Assembly (NCBI GenBank): GCA_029168955.1
Contig: JAPDOI010000022.1
Coordinates: 620,001 to 684,000, forward strand
Origin: Aplectana chamaeleonis
Lineage: Eukaryota; Nematoda; Chromadorea; Rhabditida; Cosmocercidae
Length of the DNA: 64,000 nucleotides
Reading direction: 5' to 3'
Below the pieces are notes generated by a model. The model was not told the DNA's origin and ran no database searches. It was given only the letters and a program-made list of their open reading frames with translations. Within the stretch, counting starts at the first letter, position 1. Every line of letters starts with the position of its first letter. Below are positions 15,001 to 25,740 of the stretch, one piece after another. Position numbers and translations under genes: made by a program.

Positions 15001-18000
15001 GTGTGGGACCCAAATGAGAGTGCGCAGGACGCCGTAGAAAGTGTGCGGGACCCAAATGAGAGTGCGCAGGACGCCGTAGAAAGTGTGTGGGACCCAAATA
15101 ACAGTGCGCCGGACGCCGTAGAAAGTGTGCGGGACCCAAATGAGAGTGCGCAGAACGCCGTAGAAAGTGTGTGGGACCCAAATAACAGTGCGCTGGACGC
15201 CGTAGAAAGTGTGTGGGACCCAAATAACAGTGCGCCGGACGCCGTAGAAAGTGTGCGGGACCCAAATGAGAGTGCGCAGGACGCCGTAGAAAGTGTGTGG
15301 GACCCAAATGAGAGTGCGCAGGACGCCGTAGAAAGTGTGTGGGACCCAAATGAGAGTGCGCAGGACGCCGTAGAAAGTGTGTGGGACCCAAATAACAGTG
15401 CGCCGGACGCCTCAGAAAGTGTGTGGGACCCAAATGAGAGTGCGCAGGACGCCGTAGAAAGTGTGCGGGACCCAAATGAGAGTGCGCAGGACGCCGTAGA
15501 AAGTGTGTGGGACCCAAATAACAGTGCGCCGGACGCCGTAGAAAGTGTGTGGGACCCAAATGAGAGTGCGCAGGACGCCGTAGAAAGTGTGTGGGACCCA
15601 AATGAGAGTGCGCAGGACGCCGTAGAAAGTGTGTGGGACCCAAATAACGGTGCGCCGGACGCCGTAGAAAGTGTGTGGGACCCAAATGAGAGTGCGCAGG
15701 ACGCCGTAGAAAATGTGTGGGCCCCAAATAACAGTGCGCCGGACGCCGTAGAAAGTGTGTGGGACCCAAATAAGAGTGCGCAGGACGCCGTAGAAACTGT
15801 GTGGGACCCAAGTGAGAGTGCGCAGGACGCCGTAGAAAGTGTGTGGGACCCGAATGAGAGTGCGCAGGACGCCGTAGAAAGTGTGTGGGACCCAAATAAC
15901 GGTGCGCCGGACGCCGTAGAAAGTGTGCGGGACCCAAATGAGAGTGCGCAGGACGCCGTAGAAAGTGTGTGGGACCCAAATAACAGCGCGCCGGACGCCG
16001 TAGAAAGTGTGTGGGACCCAGATAACAGTGCGCCGGACGCCGTAGAAAGTGTGTGGGACCCAAACGAGAGTGCGCAGGACGCCGTAGAAAGTGTGCGCGA
16101 CCCAAATGAGAGTGCGCAGGACGCCGTAGAAAGTGTGTGGGACCCAAATAACGGTGCGCCGGACGCCGTAGAAAGTGTGCGGGACCCAAATGAGAGTGCG
16201 CAGGACGCCGTAGAAAGTGTGTGGGACCCAAATGAGAGTGCGCAGGACGCCGTAGAAAGTGTGTGGGACCCAAATAACAGTGCGCCGGACGCCTCAGAAA
16301 GTGTGTGGGACCCAAATAACGGTGCGCCGGACGCCGTAGAAAGTGTGTGGGACCCAAATGAGAGTGCGCAGGACGCCGTAGAAAGTGTGTGGGACCCAAA
16401 TAACAGTGCGCCGGACGCCGTAGAAAGTGTGCGGGACCCAAATGAGAGTGCGCAGCATGCCGTAGAAAGTGTGTGGGACCCGAATGAGAGTGCGCAGGAC
16501 GCCGTAGAAAGTGTGTGGGACCCAAATAACGGTGCGCCGGACGCCGTAGAAAGTGTGCGGGACCCAAATGAGAGTGCGCAGGACGCCGTAGAAAGTGTGT
16601 GGGACCCAAATGAGAGTGCGCAGGACGCCGTAGAAAGTGTGTGGGACCCAAATGAGAGTGCGCAGGACGCCGTAGAAAGTGTGCGGGACCCAAATGAGAG
16701 TGCGCAGGACGCCGTAGAAAGTGTGTGGGACCCAAATGAGAGTGCGCAGGACGCCGTAGAAAGTGTGTGGGACCCAAATAACAGTGCGCCGGACGCCGTA
16801 GAAAGTGTGTGGGACCCAAATAACAGTGCGCAGAACGCCGTAGAAAGTGTGTGGGACCCAAATAACAGTGCGTCGGACGGCGTAGAAAGTGTGTGGGCAC
16901 CAAATGAGAGTGCGCAGGACGCCGTAGAAATTGTGTGGGACCCAAATGAGAGTGCGCAGAACGCCGTAGAAAGTGTGTGGGACCCAAAAACCGGTGCGCC
17001 GGACGCCGTAGAAAGTGTGTGGGACCCAAATGAGAGTGCGCAGGACGCCGTAGAAAGTGTGTGGGACCCAAATAACAGTGCGCCGGACGCCGTAGAAAGT
17101 GTGCGGGACCCAAATGAGAGTGCGCAGGACGCCGTAGAAAATGTGTGGGACCCAAATGAGAGTGCGTAGGACGCCGTATAAAATGTGTGGGACCCAAATA
17201 ACAGTGCGTCGGACGCCGTAGAAAGTGTGCGGTACCCAAATAAGTGTGCGCAGAACGCCGTAGAAAGTGTGTGGGACCCAAATAACAGTCCGCCGGACGC
17301 CGTAGAAAGTGTGTGGGACCCAAATGAGAGTTCGCAGGACGCCGTAGAAAGTGTGTGGGACCCAAATGAGAGTGCGCAGGACGCCGTAGAAAGTGTGTGG
17401 GACCCAAATAACAGTGAGCCGGACGCCGTAGAAAGTGTGCGGGACCCAAATGAGAGTGCGCAGGACGCCGTAGAAAGTGTGCGGGACCCAAACGGGTGTG
17501 CGCAGAACGCCGTAGAAAGTGTGTGGGACCCAAATGAGAGTGCGCAGGACGCCGTAGAAAGTGTGTGGGACCCAAATAACAGTGCGTCGGACGCCGTAGA
17601 AAGTGTGTGGGACCCAAATAACGGTGCGCCGGACGCCGTAGAAAGTGTGCGGGACCCAAATGAGTGTGCGCCGGACGCCGTAGAAAGTGTGTGGGACCCA
17701 AATAACCATGCGTCGGACGCCGTAGAAAGTGTGTGGGACCCAAATGAGAGTGCGCAGGACGCCGTAGAAAGTGTGCGGGACCCAAATGGGTGTGCGCAGA
17801 ACGCCGTAGAAAGTGTGTGGGACCCAAATAACAGTGCGCAGGACGCCGTAGAAAGTGTGTGAGACCCAAATGAGAGTGCGCAGGACGCCGTAGAAAGTGT
17901 GTGGGACCCAAATAAAGGTGCGCCGGACGCCGTAGAAAGTGTGTGGGACCCAAATGAGAGTGCGCAGGACGCCGGAGAAAGTGTGTGGGACCTAAATAAC

Positions 18001-19009
18001 AGTGCGTCGGACGCCGTAGAAAGTGTGTGGGACACAAATGAGAGTGCGCAGGACGCCGTAGAAAGTGTGCGGGACCCAAATGAGAGTGCGCAGAACGCCG
18101 TAGAAAGTGTGTGGGACCCAAATAACAATGCGCCGTACGCCGTAGAAAGTGTGCGGGACTCAAATGAGTGTGCGCAGAACGCCGTAGAAAGTGTGTGGGA
18201 CCCAAATGAGAGTGCACAGGACGCCGTACAAAGTGTGTGGGACCCAAATGAGAGTGCACAGAACGCCGTAGAAAGTGTGCGGGACTCAAATGAGAGTGCG
18301 CAGGACGCCGTAGAAAGTGTGCGGGACCCAAATGAGAGTGCGCAGGACGCCGTAGAAAGTGTGTGGGACCCAATTAAGAGTTCGCAGGACGCCGTAGAAA
18401 TTGTGCGGGACCCAAACGGGTGTGCGCAGAACGTCGTAGAAAGTGTGTGGGACCCAAATAACGGTGCGCCGGACGCCGTAGAAAGTGTGCGGGACCCAAA
18501 CGGGTGTGCGCAGGACGCCGTAGAAAGTGTGTGGGACCCAAATGAGAGTGCGCAGGACGCCGTAGAAAGTGTGTGGGACCCAAATAACGGTGCGCCGGAC
18601 GCCGTAGAAAGTGTGCGGGACCCAAATGAGAGTGCGCAGGACGCCGTAGAAAGTGTGTGGGACCCAAATAACAGTGCGTCGCACGCCGTAGAAAGTGTGT
18701 GGGACCCAATTAAGAGTTCGCAGGACGCCGTAGAAATTGTGCGGGACCCAAACGGGTGTGCGCAGAACGTCGTAGAAAGTGTGTGAGACCCAAATAAGAG
18801 TGCGCAGGACGCCGTAGAAAGTGTGTGGGACCCAAATGACAGTGCGCAGGACGCCGTAGAAAGTGTGTGGGACCCAATTAGCAGTGCGTCGGACGCCGTG
18901 GAAAGTGTTCGGGACCTAAATGGGTGTGCGAAGAACGCCGTAGAAAGTGTGCAGGACATCACTGGGAGCGTGCAGGAAATAGAAGGGGGCAGGGCATCAG
19001 TGGGTTTGC
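1..19009. repeat. 42-bp tandem satellite array, about 450 units
   Basis: A head-to-tail array runs from the window edge to about 19,009. Each unit is 42 bp and consists of two 21-bp halves: one begins GTGCGCAGGAC or GTGCGCCGGAC and continues GCCGTAGAAA, the other begins GTGTGTGGGACCC and ends AAATGAGA or AAATAACA. The two main unit variants (AATGAG with CAGG; AATAAC with CCGG) are intermingled. About nine units have changed length, for example near 931, 1,680, 2,600, 2,730, 2,825, 5,380, 6,745, 12,605 and 13,745. The last three 21-bp halves (18,947-19,009) are degenerate and resemble the second array at 31-34 kb. The plus frame reads AVESVWDPNNSAPD and the three minus frames are also open; I see no promoter, signal peptide or unique flanking coding sequence. 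The left end is outside the window. Confidence 0.97.
18371..18783. repeat. Higher-order duplication inside the 42-bp array (8-unit block)
   Basis: A rare pair of variant units (CAATTAAGAGTTCG, then GAAATTGTGCGG, AAACGGGTGTG and AACGTCGTAG) occurs at 18,371 and again at 18,707. The offset of 336 bp is exactly eight units. The same AATTAAGAGTTCG variant occurs at 12,781, 14,339 and 14,465; the last two are 126 bp, or three units, apart. This shows that blocks of several units have been copied within the array. Confidence 0.8.
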
Positions 19010-19073
19010 TTTGAATTAACACCACCAGGCATAAACCATGTTAGAAAGGAAACCTTCAGGAAAAATAAATGAA

Positions 19074-20077
19074 ATTCCTGAAAGTTTAGGTTCCTGGCAA
19101 AAGTAAAGATTTGGCATGGCCAGTTTTTTCGAAAAATTAGAAAGATACTCAGTTAAAAGGGGAAGGTAAAGAAAAATGAAAAAAGTTTTGAAATATTCCT
19201 GAGAACGATTTGGCGTAGAATAACTTGATTTTTGGGAAATGTAGTGAAATAGTTGAAAGCATGATTTGGCAGTCGAGTTTGAACCAACTATTTATAAGAG
19301 TTGTGCAAAATGAGAGATCGCATTGTATAAGCTTATCCGTAGAACATATCGAAGCAAAATCACGCGTGATATGGCTAGCAGTAAACGCTCGTTCGGGAGC
19401 TGGGGTCGTATTCGCCAACAACCCGCCGAGGGTAGTCGAAGGGAAGCGGAAGGGATGATACCGCGCGCGGCAGAGGAGCAGATCAACCCATCTTACACCA
19501 TGTAAGATGGAAATGCAAACTGTGATACGTATCGGTATCACTGCAAAGATAAAGATTGCATCGCGAAGCGGCCATTTTTCAGCTATGCTATTCGAAAAAT
19601 TCCGGCGGTCGCGAGGGAAGCCAAGGAGGCGAGAGGTGGCCGTGGAGCGCGCGTTTTGTACTGAAATTTCACCTCATTTACCTCTTCGACTACCCGGCGG
19701 GTACCCGGCGGGTTATTGGCGAATATGACCCTGGAATGCCGCGATCTATTAAGTAAAGTGAGATCAACTGTTTGTTCCATATCACGCGTGATTTTGCTTT
19801 GATATGTTCTACGGATGAGCTTATACAATGCGATCTCTCATTTTGCACAACTCTTATAAATAGTTGGTTCAAACTCGACTGCCAACTCATGCTTTCAACT
19901 ATTTCACTACATTTCCCAAAAATCAAGTTATTCTACGCCAAATCGTTCTCAGGAATATTTCGAAACTTTTTTCATTTTTCTTTACCTTCCCCTTTTGACT
20001 GAGTATCTTTCTAATTTTTCGAAAAAAATGGCCATGCCAAATCTTTACTTTTGCCAGGAACCTAAACTTTCAGGAAT
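19074..20077. mobile_element. Palindromic (foldback) element, 1.0 kb
   Basis: Arms at 19,074-19,375 and 19,778-20,077 are near-perfect reverse complements of about 300 bp. A second pair of inverted segments lies further in (about 19,400-19,441 and 19,684-19,735), around a loop of roughly 250 bp. The left arm has GATTTGGC at 19,108, 19,207 and 19,263, with AATGTAGTGAAAT between the last two; the right arm mirrors this. Reading frames on opposite strands of the two arms give nearly the same peptide only because the arms are inverted copies. I see no transposase, so this is a non-autonomous element. It begins 65 bp past the end of the satellite. Confidence 0.9.
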
Positions 20078-20939
20078 AGCCCTTATGAATAGAAAAGGGA
20101 GCCAGAAAGAGATATTCATGGTATTTTCCAAAACATTCATGTCTAATAAACACACAAACCACTCATCCTTAGGGAACCTAATTTTGAACTGCAAATCTGC
20201 ATATATTTTTTTCGGTGAGAAAAGACGCAATATGGGAACCGAGGAAACCTCGATCTTTTCGCTTTTTTAGTGCAAAATTTGCAGGTCCGTGTTATATGAT
20301 GTTATATGAAATCCACCCCGTGGCGACAACGCCGAGAACTGCATCAACTCTGCACAGATTATTCCTTTCCAAGAGCCGCGAGATGAGCGCGCGCGTCGTT
20401 TCGAGTTTGCTCCCATAATGGGAGAGGGTCCAAAAAAATTAGCACCCAAGTGAAAATTTCACCCACTCATAGGTCCCAACACCACTTTATCGAAATCCCG
20501 ACCTCGAATTTATGCCTGAAAATCGGAGGACGGCGCCTAATCACTTTAATCAAAAGATGTAGTTCCCGTCGGTGCGAGTTGTGGCCTACAGGCACCGCTC
20601 CATATTATCATCTCTGATAGTGCCCTTTTTGAAAATCTCCGCTGAAGCCGGTCAGTGTAGGAACTGGTTCAGTGAGCCTACCATAAAGTCGCGCCACCCA
20701 TACGACGTCGCAAAAGTGCTGCGCCGGACCTTTCGCAACGTTCGGTTGAAGTCATAATGTGGGGGTTCCAGAATTGCGAAGCAGTGTCTCTAGAAATAAT
20801 AAATACTGAAGGCTATGGTTATTCCGTGCCAGCCACCTCGAGCAACCAGCAAGGAAGTTTGTAGCATTCCTGATGTAATCATTTGTTTGGAGCGCGATGT
20901 GAATAAATATTGATTTTCTAACGAATTTCGGGATTGCTT
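20078..20939. other. Unrecognised intergenic sequence
   Basis: AT-rich single-copy-looking sequence. Only short, unsupported reading frames occur, and no repeat of the families found elsewhere in the window is visible. Confidence 0.5.
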
Positions 20940-21032
20940 ACGAAAATATTTTCAATTTCGTTAGTCGTTAGTCGTTAGACGTAACACCCAAAAAGCCCTT
21001 TAGTCGTTAGTCGTAATTACGCACATCCCTGG
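20940..21032 (-). mobile_element. Possible solo end of a hAT-like element
   Basis: Read on the minus strand, the segment begins CAGGGATGTGCG and continues into repeats of CGACTAA. The start resembles the CAGGG-type termini common in hAT elements, and short subterminal repeats fit that class. No matching opposite end was found in the window. The terminus lies two bases from the three-unit satellite relic that follows. Confidence 0.35.
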
Positions 21033-21034
21033 TC

Positions 21035-21160
21035 GGGACCCAAGTAGTAGTGCACAGCGCGCCGGTAAAAGTGGGCGGGACCCAACTGGGAGTCCACAGA
21101 GCGCAGGGAACTGTGGACGGGACCCAACTGGGAGAGCGCAGGGCGCCGGGGAAAGTAATG
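21035..21160. repeat. Three-unit relic of the 42-bp satellite family
   Basis: Three consecutive units start with GGGACCCAA at 21,035, 21,077 and 21,119, exactly 42 bp apart. They carry the family features (GGGACCCAA, then a GTGCACAGCGC or GAGCGCAGGGCGC block, then AAAGT or its equivalent) but are strongly diverged from the 1-19 kb array. The relic sits about 2 kb from the big array with a palindromic element between them. Confidence 0.85.
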
Positions 21161-21223
21161 TGTGTCCTACAATGCCGAGCAGGTGCGATGGGCAGAAAGG
21201 CCATGAACTTCCTGTTTTCGGGT

Positions 21224-21565
21224 CTATCCTAGACGGGGGGGGGGCACCCGAGACTTATTGATAGAAATGAAGAAAAACTCTGATGAAAAATGTACGATAG
21301 TGCTATCAATCATTGTTCTTATAAAGGCTCTACAGAAATACTTCCTTAAAACCCTTTCACACTTGCCCGACCGACGTTGGACGACTCGCTATCGAATATG
21401 TACCTTCTGTGTACTCTATCCTATCCATTTTATCTATCCTGACTTATCGAAATCGATAACGAGTCGTCCGACCTCGGCCGGCAAACTATGAAAGGGGCTT
21501 TACCAATCGGTGGTTCATTTAATTTGCCTTGATTCGTGGGTGGCCCCCCTCCCCGTCTAGGATAG
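21224..21565. mobile_element. Small TIR element (CTATCCTAGACGGGG family), copy 1
   Basis: Perfect 15-bp terminal inverted repeats lie at 21,224-21,238 (CTATCCTAGACGGGG) and 21,551-21,565. A second copy at 35,215 shares the termini, the ATAGAAATGA and TCAATCATTGTT internal blocks and the CCAAT-GGTGGTTCATTT right half. This copy is longer because another palindromic element lies inside it. There is no coding capacity. Confidence 0.85.
21352..21496. mobile_element. Palindromic element nested in the TIR element
   Basis: Ends CCCTTTCA and TGAAAGGG with long inverted arms containing GACGACTCG and CGAGTCGTC, 145 bp in all. It is absent from the corresponding place of the host copy at 35.2 kb, so it is a later insertion. 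A related copy lies at 57,540-57,682. Confidence 0.8.
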
Positions 21566-21661
21566 TGCCCTGTTTTCTTCTTCCTATCTCTGAAGGAAAC
21601 CTTCGGTAAAATAAAATGAAATTATCTGACTGGTTTGCTCCGCTACGAGAGTGTTCATGAT

Positions 21662-21675
21662 TTGGCATAACAATA
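21662..21675. repeat. Target-site duplication of the 3.3-kb retrotransposon (left copy)
   Basis: TTGGCATAACAATA occurs here and again at 24,967-24,980, directly flanking the retrotransposon. The uninterrupted opposite arm of the host palindrome has a single copy of this 14-mer (as its complement, before 26,160), which confirms a target-site duplication. Confidence 0.93.
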
Positions 21676-24600
21676 CTTACTTACTTACTTTAATCGGTTG
21701 GCTTTCGCCTGACGCGGTCATTCCGCATCTTCACCGAGGTGTGCCGTCCTAGTAGTCAGCCGTGTCCATTTTTCACGGTCTTCAGCCACAATTTGAACAC
21801 ATTCCATCCAGCTGTCACTATTCCATTTCCTGCGAACCGAAACATCGCGCCTGAACTGTCTTTGGCTGCCGAGTGACTTTAAATCCTCTTTAAGCACATC
21901 CGTCCAGAACTTTCGCCTAAGCCCAGGTGGCCGTTTCCAGACAGGATTTGGAAGCATTTTTAAAGCGTGTTGTACGAGACGATCCGGCGTTCTTCTCTTA
22001 GTATATGCCCGAGCAGTCGAAGTCGACTTTCCATTGCTGCTTGAGATGGCGTTAGGAGATGCTGGCACCTCCCTCGTGTCAAGCGTTGATGTACTGCGTC
22101 GATTTCCTTGTAAAGGTCTTCGTTATGGCATACACGCGGCCAGAAATATCCAAGCAAACGCCTAAAAAGCTTCCTCTCCGTGCAATCCAACCTTTCCATC
22201 TGCGTTTTCGAAAGCTGCCCACGTCTCCGACCCGTACATCATGATAGGGCGAATAGCGGATAGGTAGACGCGACACTTGACTTCCTTCGCGATGGTGGTA
22301 GACCACAAACACTTGGTTAGAGAATTGAATGCAGACGTAGCTTTCGCACATCGTTGTCGAATATCCGCTGCATAACTACCATCGTTCTTCAGCAAACAGC
22401 CCAAATAACAGAAATCGTCCACCAGTTCGATACGTTGTCCGTCCACACAAACTCCAGTTGAAGGCCTCTGAGAGACCCACATCTGCTTGCATTTGTCGGG
22501 ACGAAGACGAAGTCCATAGGCTGCGGCATACTTCGAAACGAGGTTCACAATCCTTTGCAGTTTTGCGTTGTTTTCAGCGAATAACACAATGTCGTCGGCG
22601 TACTCCAGGTCGACAAGGGAGCGTCCTGATGGTGTTAGGATCACATCCGCAGGAAACTGTTCTGCAACTCTACGCATGATGTCATCAACGGCGAAGTTGA
22701 AAAGAAAAGGTCCTGCAACGGCTCCTTGCCTTACTCCTGTTTTCACCTCGAAAGCTGACGTAAATCCGACAGGTGTACGAACTGCTGCTGTTGTTCCTTT
22801 GTTCATGTCCTCGATTAACCGAACATACTTTTCCGGGACTCCATCTGCTCGCAGAGCATTGAGCAATCGATCACGATGAGGAGAGTCGAACGCGGCTTCA
22901 AAGTCCAAAAAGCAAGCTGTAATGGCTTCGAAAACCGCTGCCACGATTCAATTACTCTTCTCACGACGAACACTTGGTCGATGGTCGATCTTCCAGGTCG
23001 AAAACCGGCTTGCTCATCTCTGGTCGTTCCTTCACGATGTTTGATAAGTCGCTCGAGAATGATACGTTGCCCTAAAACCTTGTACATGACACGAAGTAGA
23101 GAGATTCCTCTGTAGTTCTTAGGATCCGTGACGGATAGCTTCTTGTGAAGAGGTACGATGATCGCATGTCTCCAATGAATCGGGTATCCTTTCGCTCATC
23201 CATATGGCACGGATGGTGTTGGTCATTTCACGAATCCCAGACGGAGGAAGAGCTTTCAGCATTTCAGCAGTGATGTTGTCATCTCCACCTGCCTTTCCAT
23301 TCTTCATTTTCCGGACACAATCCAAAACTTCAGACTCAGTCGGCGGTTCCTCACCCACATCGGAATGTGCTCTCTGCACATGCGGGAGCTCAGGTACTGA
23401 TGGCGCTGGGACGATTCAGTAGTGAACTGAAGTAATCCTTCCATATTGGCAGCGTCGCATCACCAACTGCAACTCCATTGGTAGTGTTCAAGACAGGAGA
23501 ACATCTCTTCATCTTCGCGCTATACTGTCGCAGCAACGTGTAGGCTTTCCTCGGATTCTTCTCCTCCCAAGCCTTCTCGAACTCCTTAGCTCTACACGTC
23601 CACTCTCGTTCGCGGTCACTTTGAAGCTGCCGACGCAACTTCCTCCTCAGACGCTTCTCCTCCACGAAGTTTCCTGCAGTTCGGAGAGCACATACTCTGT
23701 TGTAGGTAGATGTTGTTTCTTCTGAGACGTAGGCGAACTTCTTCTTAGGCTGTACAAACCGGAGTGCTCTTTCGAAGCGTCCTGGATGCATTTGACAAAA
23801 GAATCCGCGTCGCAAAGTTTCTTCTTAGTCCGTACCCGATGTGAATAGAAACGCGTTGTCGGAAATTCCTTCTGCACTCTTCATCTCTGAGACTTGTCAT
23901 GTCAATCCTCTGGAGAGGCTGAGCCCCTCGCTTCCTCTTATGAATCCTCGCAGTGAAGTTCAACAGAACAGGACGGTGATCCGAATCGAATGCGACATCC
24001 CACACAGCTCTAGATCTTCGAATGTCCGATACTGGAATATTCCTCGTCAGGACATAGTCAAGCTTGTAGTTCCAAAGTTGTCATCTTCCGCTTCCGCTGC
24101 TCTTCTGAAGATAGCTGGGTTGGTCCCTGCCACGTAAGCTGATGGCGGCGATGATTCCTCTTGAATGTCGATGCAATAATCAGACCACTGCGTTCACAAA
24201 GTCGATCAAGGCGGTAGCCATTGTCCGATGTTTGCTCCACTGGGTAGAACCATTTACCGAGTACTTCGGATTCCTGATCAAGTCCCATCTTCGCATTTGC
24301 GTCAATCTCCACGACAACAGCATGTTGACAAGGTATCCTGGCCAGCAACGTATTGAGTTCCTCATAAAACGCATCCTTCGAATTGTCTTCGGCGGTTTCA
24401 GTGGGCGCATGAGCACTCACTATCCACAGATTGAATCCTCTGTGATCCCGCAGTCGTACGAATGCATTCCGACACGACGTTGAGCCGAACTCCTTGACCA
24501 TACCATTGAAATCCTTCCTTACAGCTATTGCACAGCCTCTCACTCTCCTATCGTCAGAGTTACCGCAGTAGATGGTGTACTTCCGACGCTGATGACGGGT

Positions 24601-24966
24601 CTATCCTGAGGCGGGTTTCCTGCAAAGCAGCAAACGGTGCATGGAAATAGCCTCAGAAGTCTGGATAGCGCAGTTTTTGGATATCACTCTGACAGCGATC
24701 GACAGTTCAGGGTGGCGAAATTGTGGCTTGTGGCCAAAGACTCCATGACTCCTAGGTACGGATCCTAAGGTGTTATGGACCAGAGGCCTTAGTGTGCCGG
24801 ACGGCGACACCTTTATGCAATGTGCGGGATACTTTCGCGATATAGTTGTGCACGCTATATCGCTCGAACGTTCCCTGTGTACACTCAAACGTCTGCTGGG
24901 TTCAGTAGAAGCAGGGGCACCAACGAGCAGGTACCAACAGACTTGTATACACACCCCTGGCAAATA
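21676..24966 (-). mobile_element. RTE-like non-LTR retrotransposon, 3.3 kb
   Basis: The element lies on the minus strand between 14-bp target-site duplications. Its 3' end, at the low coordinate, is a short AAGT-type tandem tail instead of a poly(A) run, which is characteristic of RTE-clade elements. The 5' 220 bp on the minus strand is noncoding and is followed by one endonuclease-reverse transcriptase polyprotein. The 3.3-kb length fits a near-full-length RTE element. It is inactive because of many frameshifts and stops. Confidence 0.92.
21718..24746 (-). pseudogene. Endonuclease-reverse transcriptase polyprotein, broken
   Basis: This would encode the protein that nicks target DNA and copies the element's RNA by target-primed reverse transcription. 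I take the start as the ATG at 24,744-24,746, which is followed by LATSHNFATLNCRSL, an apurinic-type endonuclease N-terminus, then a TGA after 20 codons. Endonuclease motifs follow in other frames: SAHAPTE near 24,417-24,397, DANAKMG near 24,303, SDHRPV near 23,984-23,967. Reverse transcriptase motifs follow: GGDDNITAEM near 23,290, GFRPGRSTIDQ near 23,006, LDFEAAFDS (motif A) at 22,908-22,882, VRQGAVAGP (motif B) at 22,734-22,708 and YADD (motif C) at 22,602-22,591. A C-terminal domain with YGSETWA and FWPRVCHNEDLY runs to 21,718. The chain crosses at least seven frame changes, so it is a pseudogene. Catalytic motifs remain recognisable, suggesting a moderately old insertion. Confidence 0.93.
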
Positions 24967-25049
24967 TTGGCATAACAATATTTATGAGAAACTCGTTAAA
25001 AAAGTGAAATATTTGGTGCATTTGATTTGTCATGGGATTCAACTCAGAA

Positions 25050-25060
25050 GAAACACTAAA
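25050..25060. repeat. Target-site duplication of the 0.7-kb retrotransposon (left copy)
   Basis: GAAACACTAAA is present here and at 25,741-25,751, flanking the inserted fragment. The intact right arm of the host palindrome has it once, continuous with the neighbouring GCTC, so the pre-insertion site can be read directly. Confidence 0.93.
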
Positions 25061-25740
25061 CTTACTTACTTGATACTTGATTGCCCGTTGTCAGCCGGCG
25101 ATCGTCTCAGCGGCGGGCACACGTCTCTGATTGTTTCAAGGCACACGTTCGTTTTGGTTGTTTTGTGGAGCTGCCATCTTCCATCTCGTTCGATTTTGCG
25201 CGATCTGCAACCAGTTCGTGTTAGGTGTGTTCAGATGTTTGAAGGCATCGCTCCATCTTGTTGGGGGACGACCAAGTGTTCGCTTGATATCCCGCGGGTA
25301 CCAGAGCGTTACACGATTTGTCCAGCGGTCATCGGTTCTTCTTATAACATGACCGGCCCATCGATGTCTTGCGGCTGCCATGTAAGTGACAGCGTCCCGA
25401 ATCCCTGACTGTTGGCGGAGGTCGGTGCTGCGGATGTGCTGGTTTCTTTGCTCTCGGCGGCTCGTCCCCAACAGCGTCCGTTCGAGGGCTCGTTGCGTTC
25501 GTGTCATCAGAGTTGCAGAGGACTTGTTGGAAGCCCAGGTTTCAGCTCCGTAGCACATGGCGGGGAGGACGGTGGAGTCAAACAGATGCGCGCGGATTTT
25601 TTTGTCGGAGACAAGGGGAGCTGCTTCCTTTATGTTCGACATCGCAGCCCATGCAGCGCTTCTTCTTCGAATGACTTCGGCCCTCAAATCGTTGTCCATG
25701 GTCACGAGGCGCCCGAGGTAGACGTACTTCTCCGTATCAG
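25061..25740 (-). mobile_element. 5'-truncated RTE-like retrotransposon, 680 bp
   Basis: A minus-strand fragment between 11-bp target duplications, ending at the low coordinate with a short AAGTAAG tail. Only the C-terminal part of the polyprotein and the 3' end were inserted, the usual result of incomplete target-primed reverse transcription. It is a different subfamily from the 3.3-kb copy: its C-terminus has LRAEVIRRRSAAWAAM and RHRWAGHVIRR, not FWPRVCHNEDLY. Confidence 0.92.
25136..25740 (-). pseudogene. C-terminal fragment of reverse transcriptase polyprotein
   Basis: About 200 codons remain open in one frame on the minus strand, starting at the truncation point with PDTEKYVYLGRLVTMDND. 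They continue through VLPAMCYGAETWA, LRQQSGIRDAVTYMAAARH, WAGHVIRR and GRPPTRWSDAF to a stop near 25,136. These are the conserved post-RT thumb and C-terminal motifs of RTE-type polyproteins. The endonuclease and the catalytic RT core are absent. The frame stays open upstream into the palindrome (to 25,921), but that extension is chance. The intact frame suggests this insertion is younger than the 3.3-kb one. Confidence 0.9.

Noticed and set aside
13735..17169. Plus-strand 1,144-codon frame with a 14-residue acidic repeat
   Set aside because: Same satellite; no unique start context, signal peptide or non-repetitive domain, and variants are mostly amino-acid changing by eye.
1..19009. CRISPR-like array
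   Set aside because: There are no unique spacers; every unit is a near copy of the same 42 bp, and the genome appears to be animal.
19149..20002. Two similar peptides (from LIQCDLSFCTTLINSW) on opposite strands
   Set aside because: They are the same sequence read from the two inverted arms of the palindrome; similarity reflects the arms, not a conserved gene pair.
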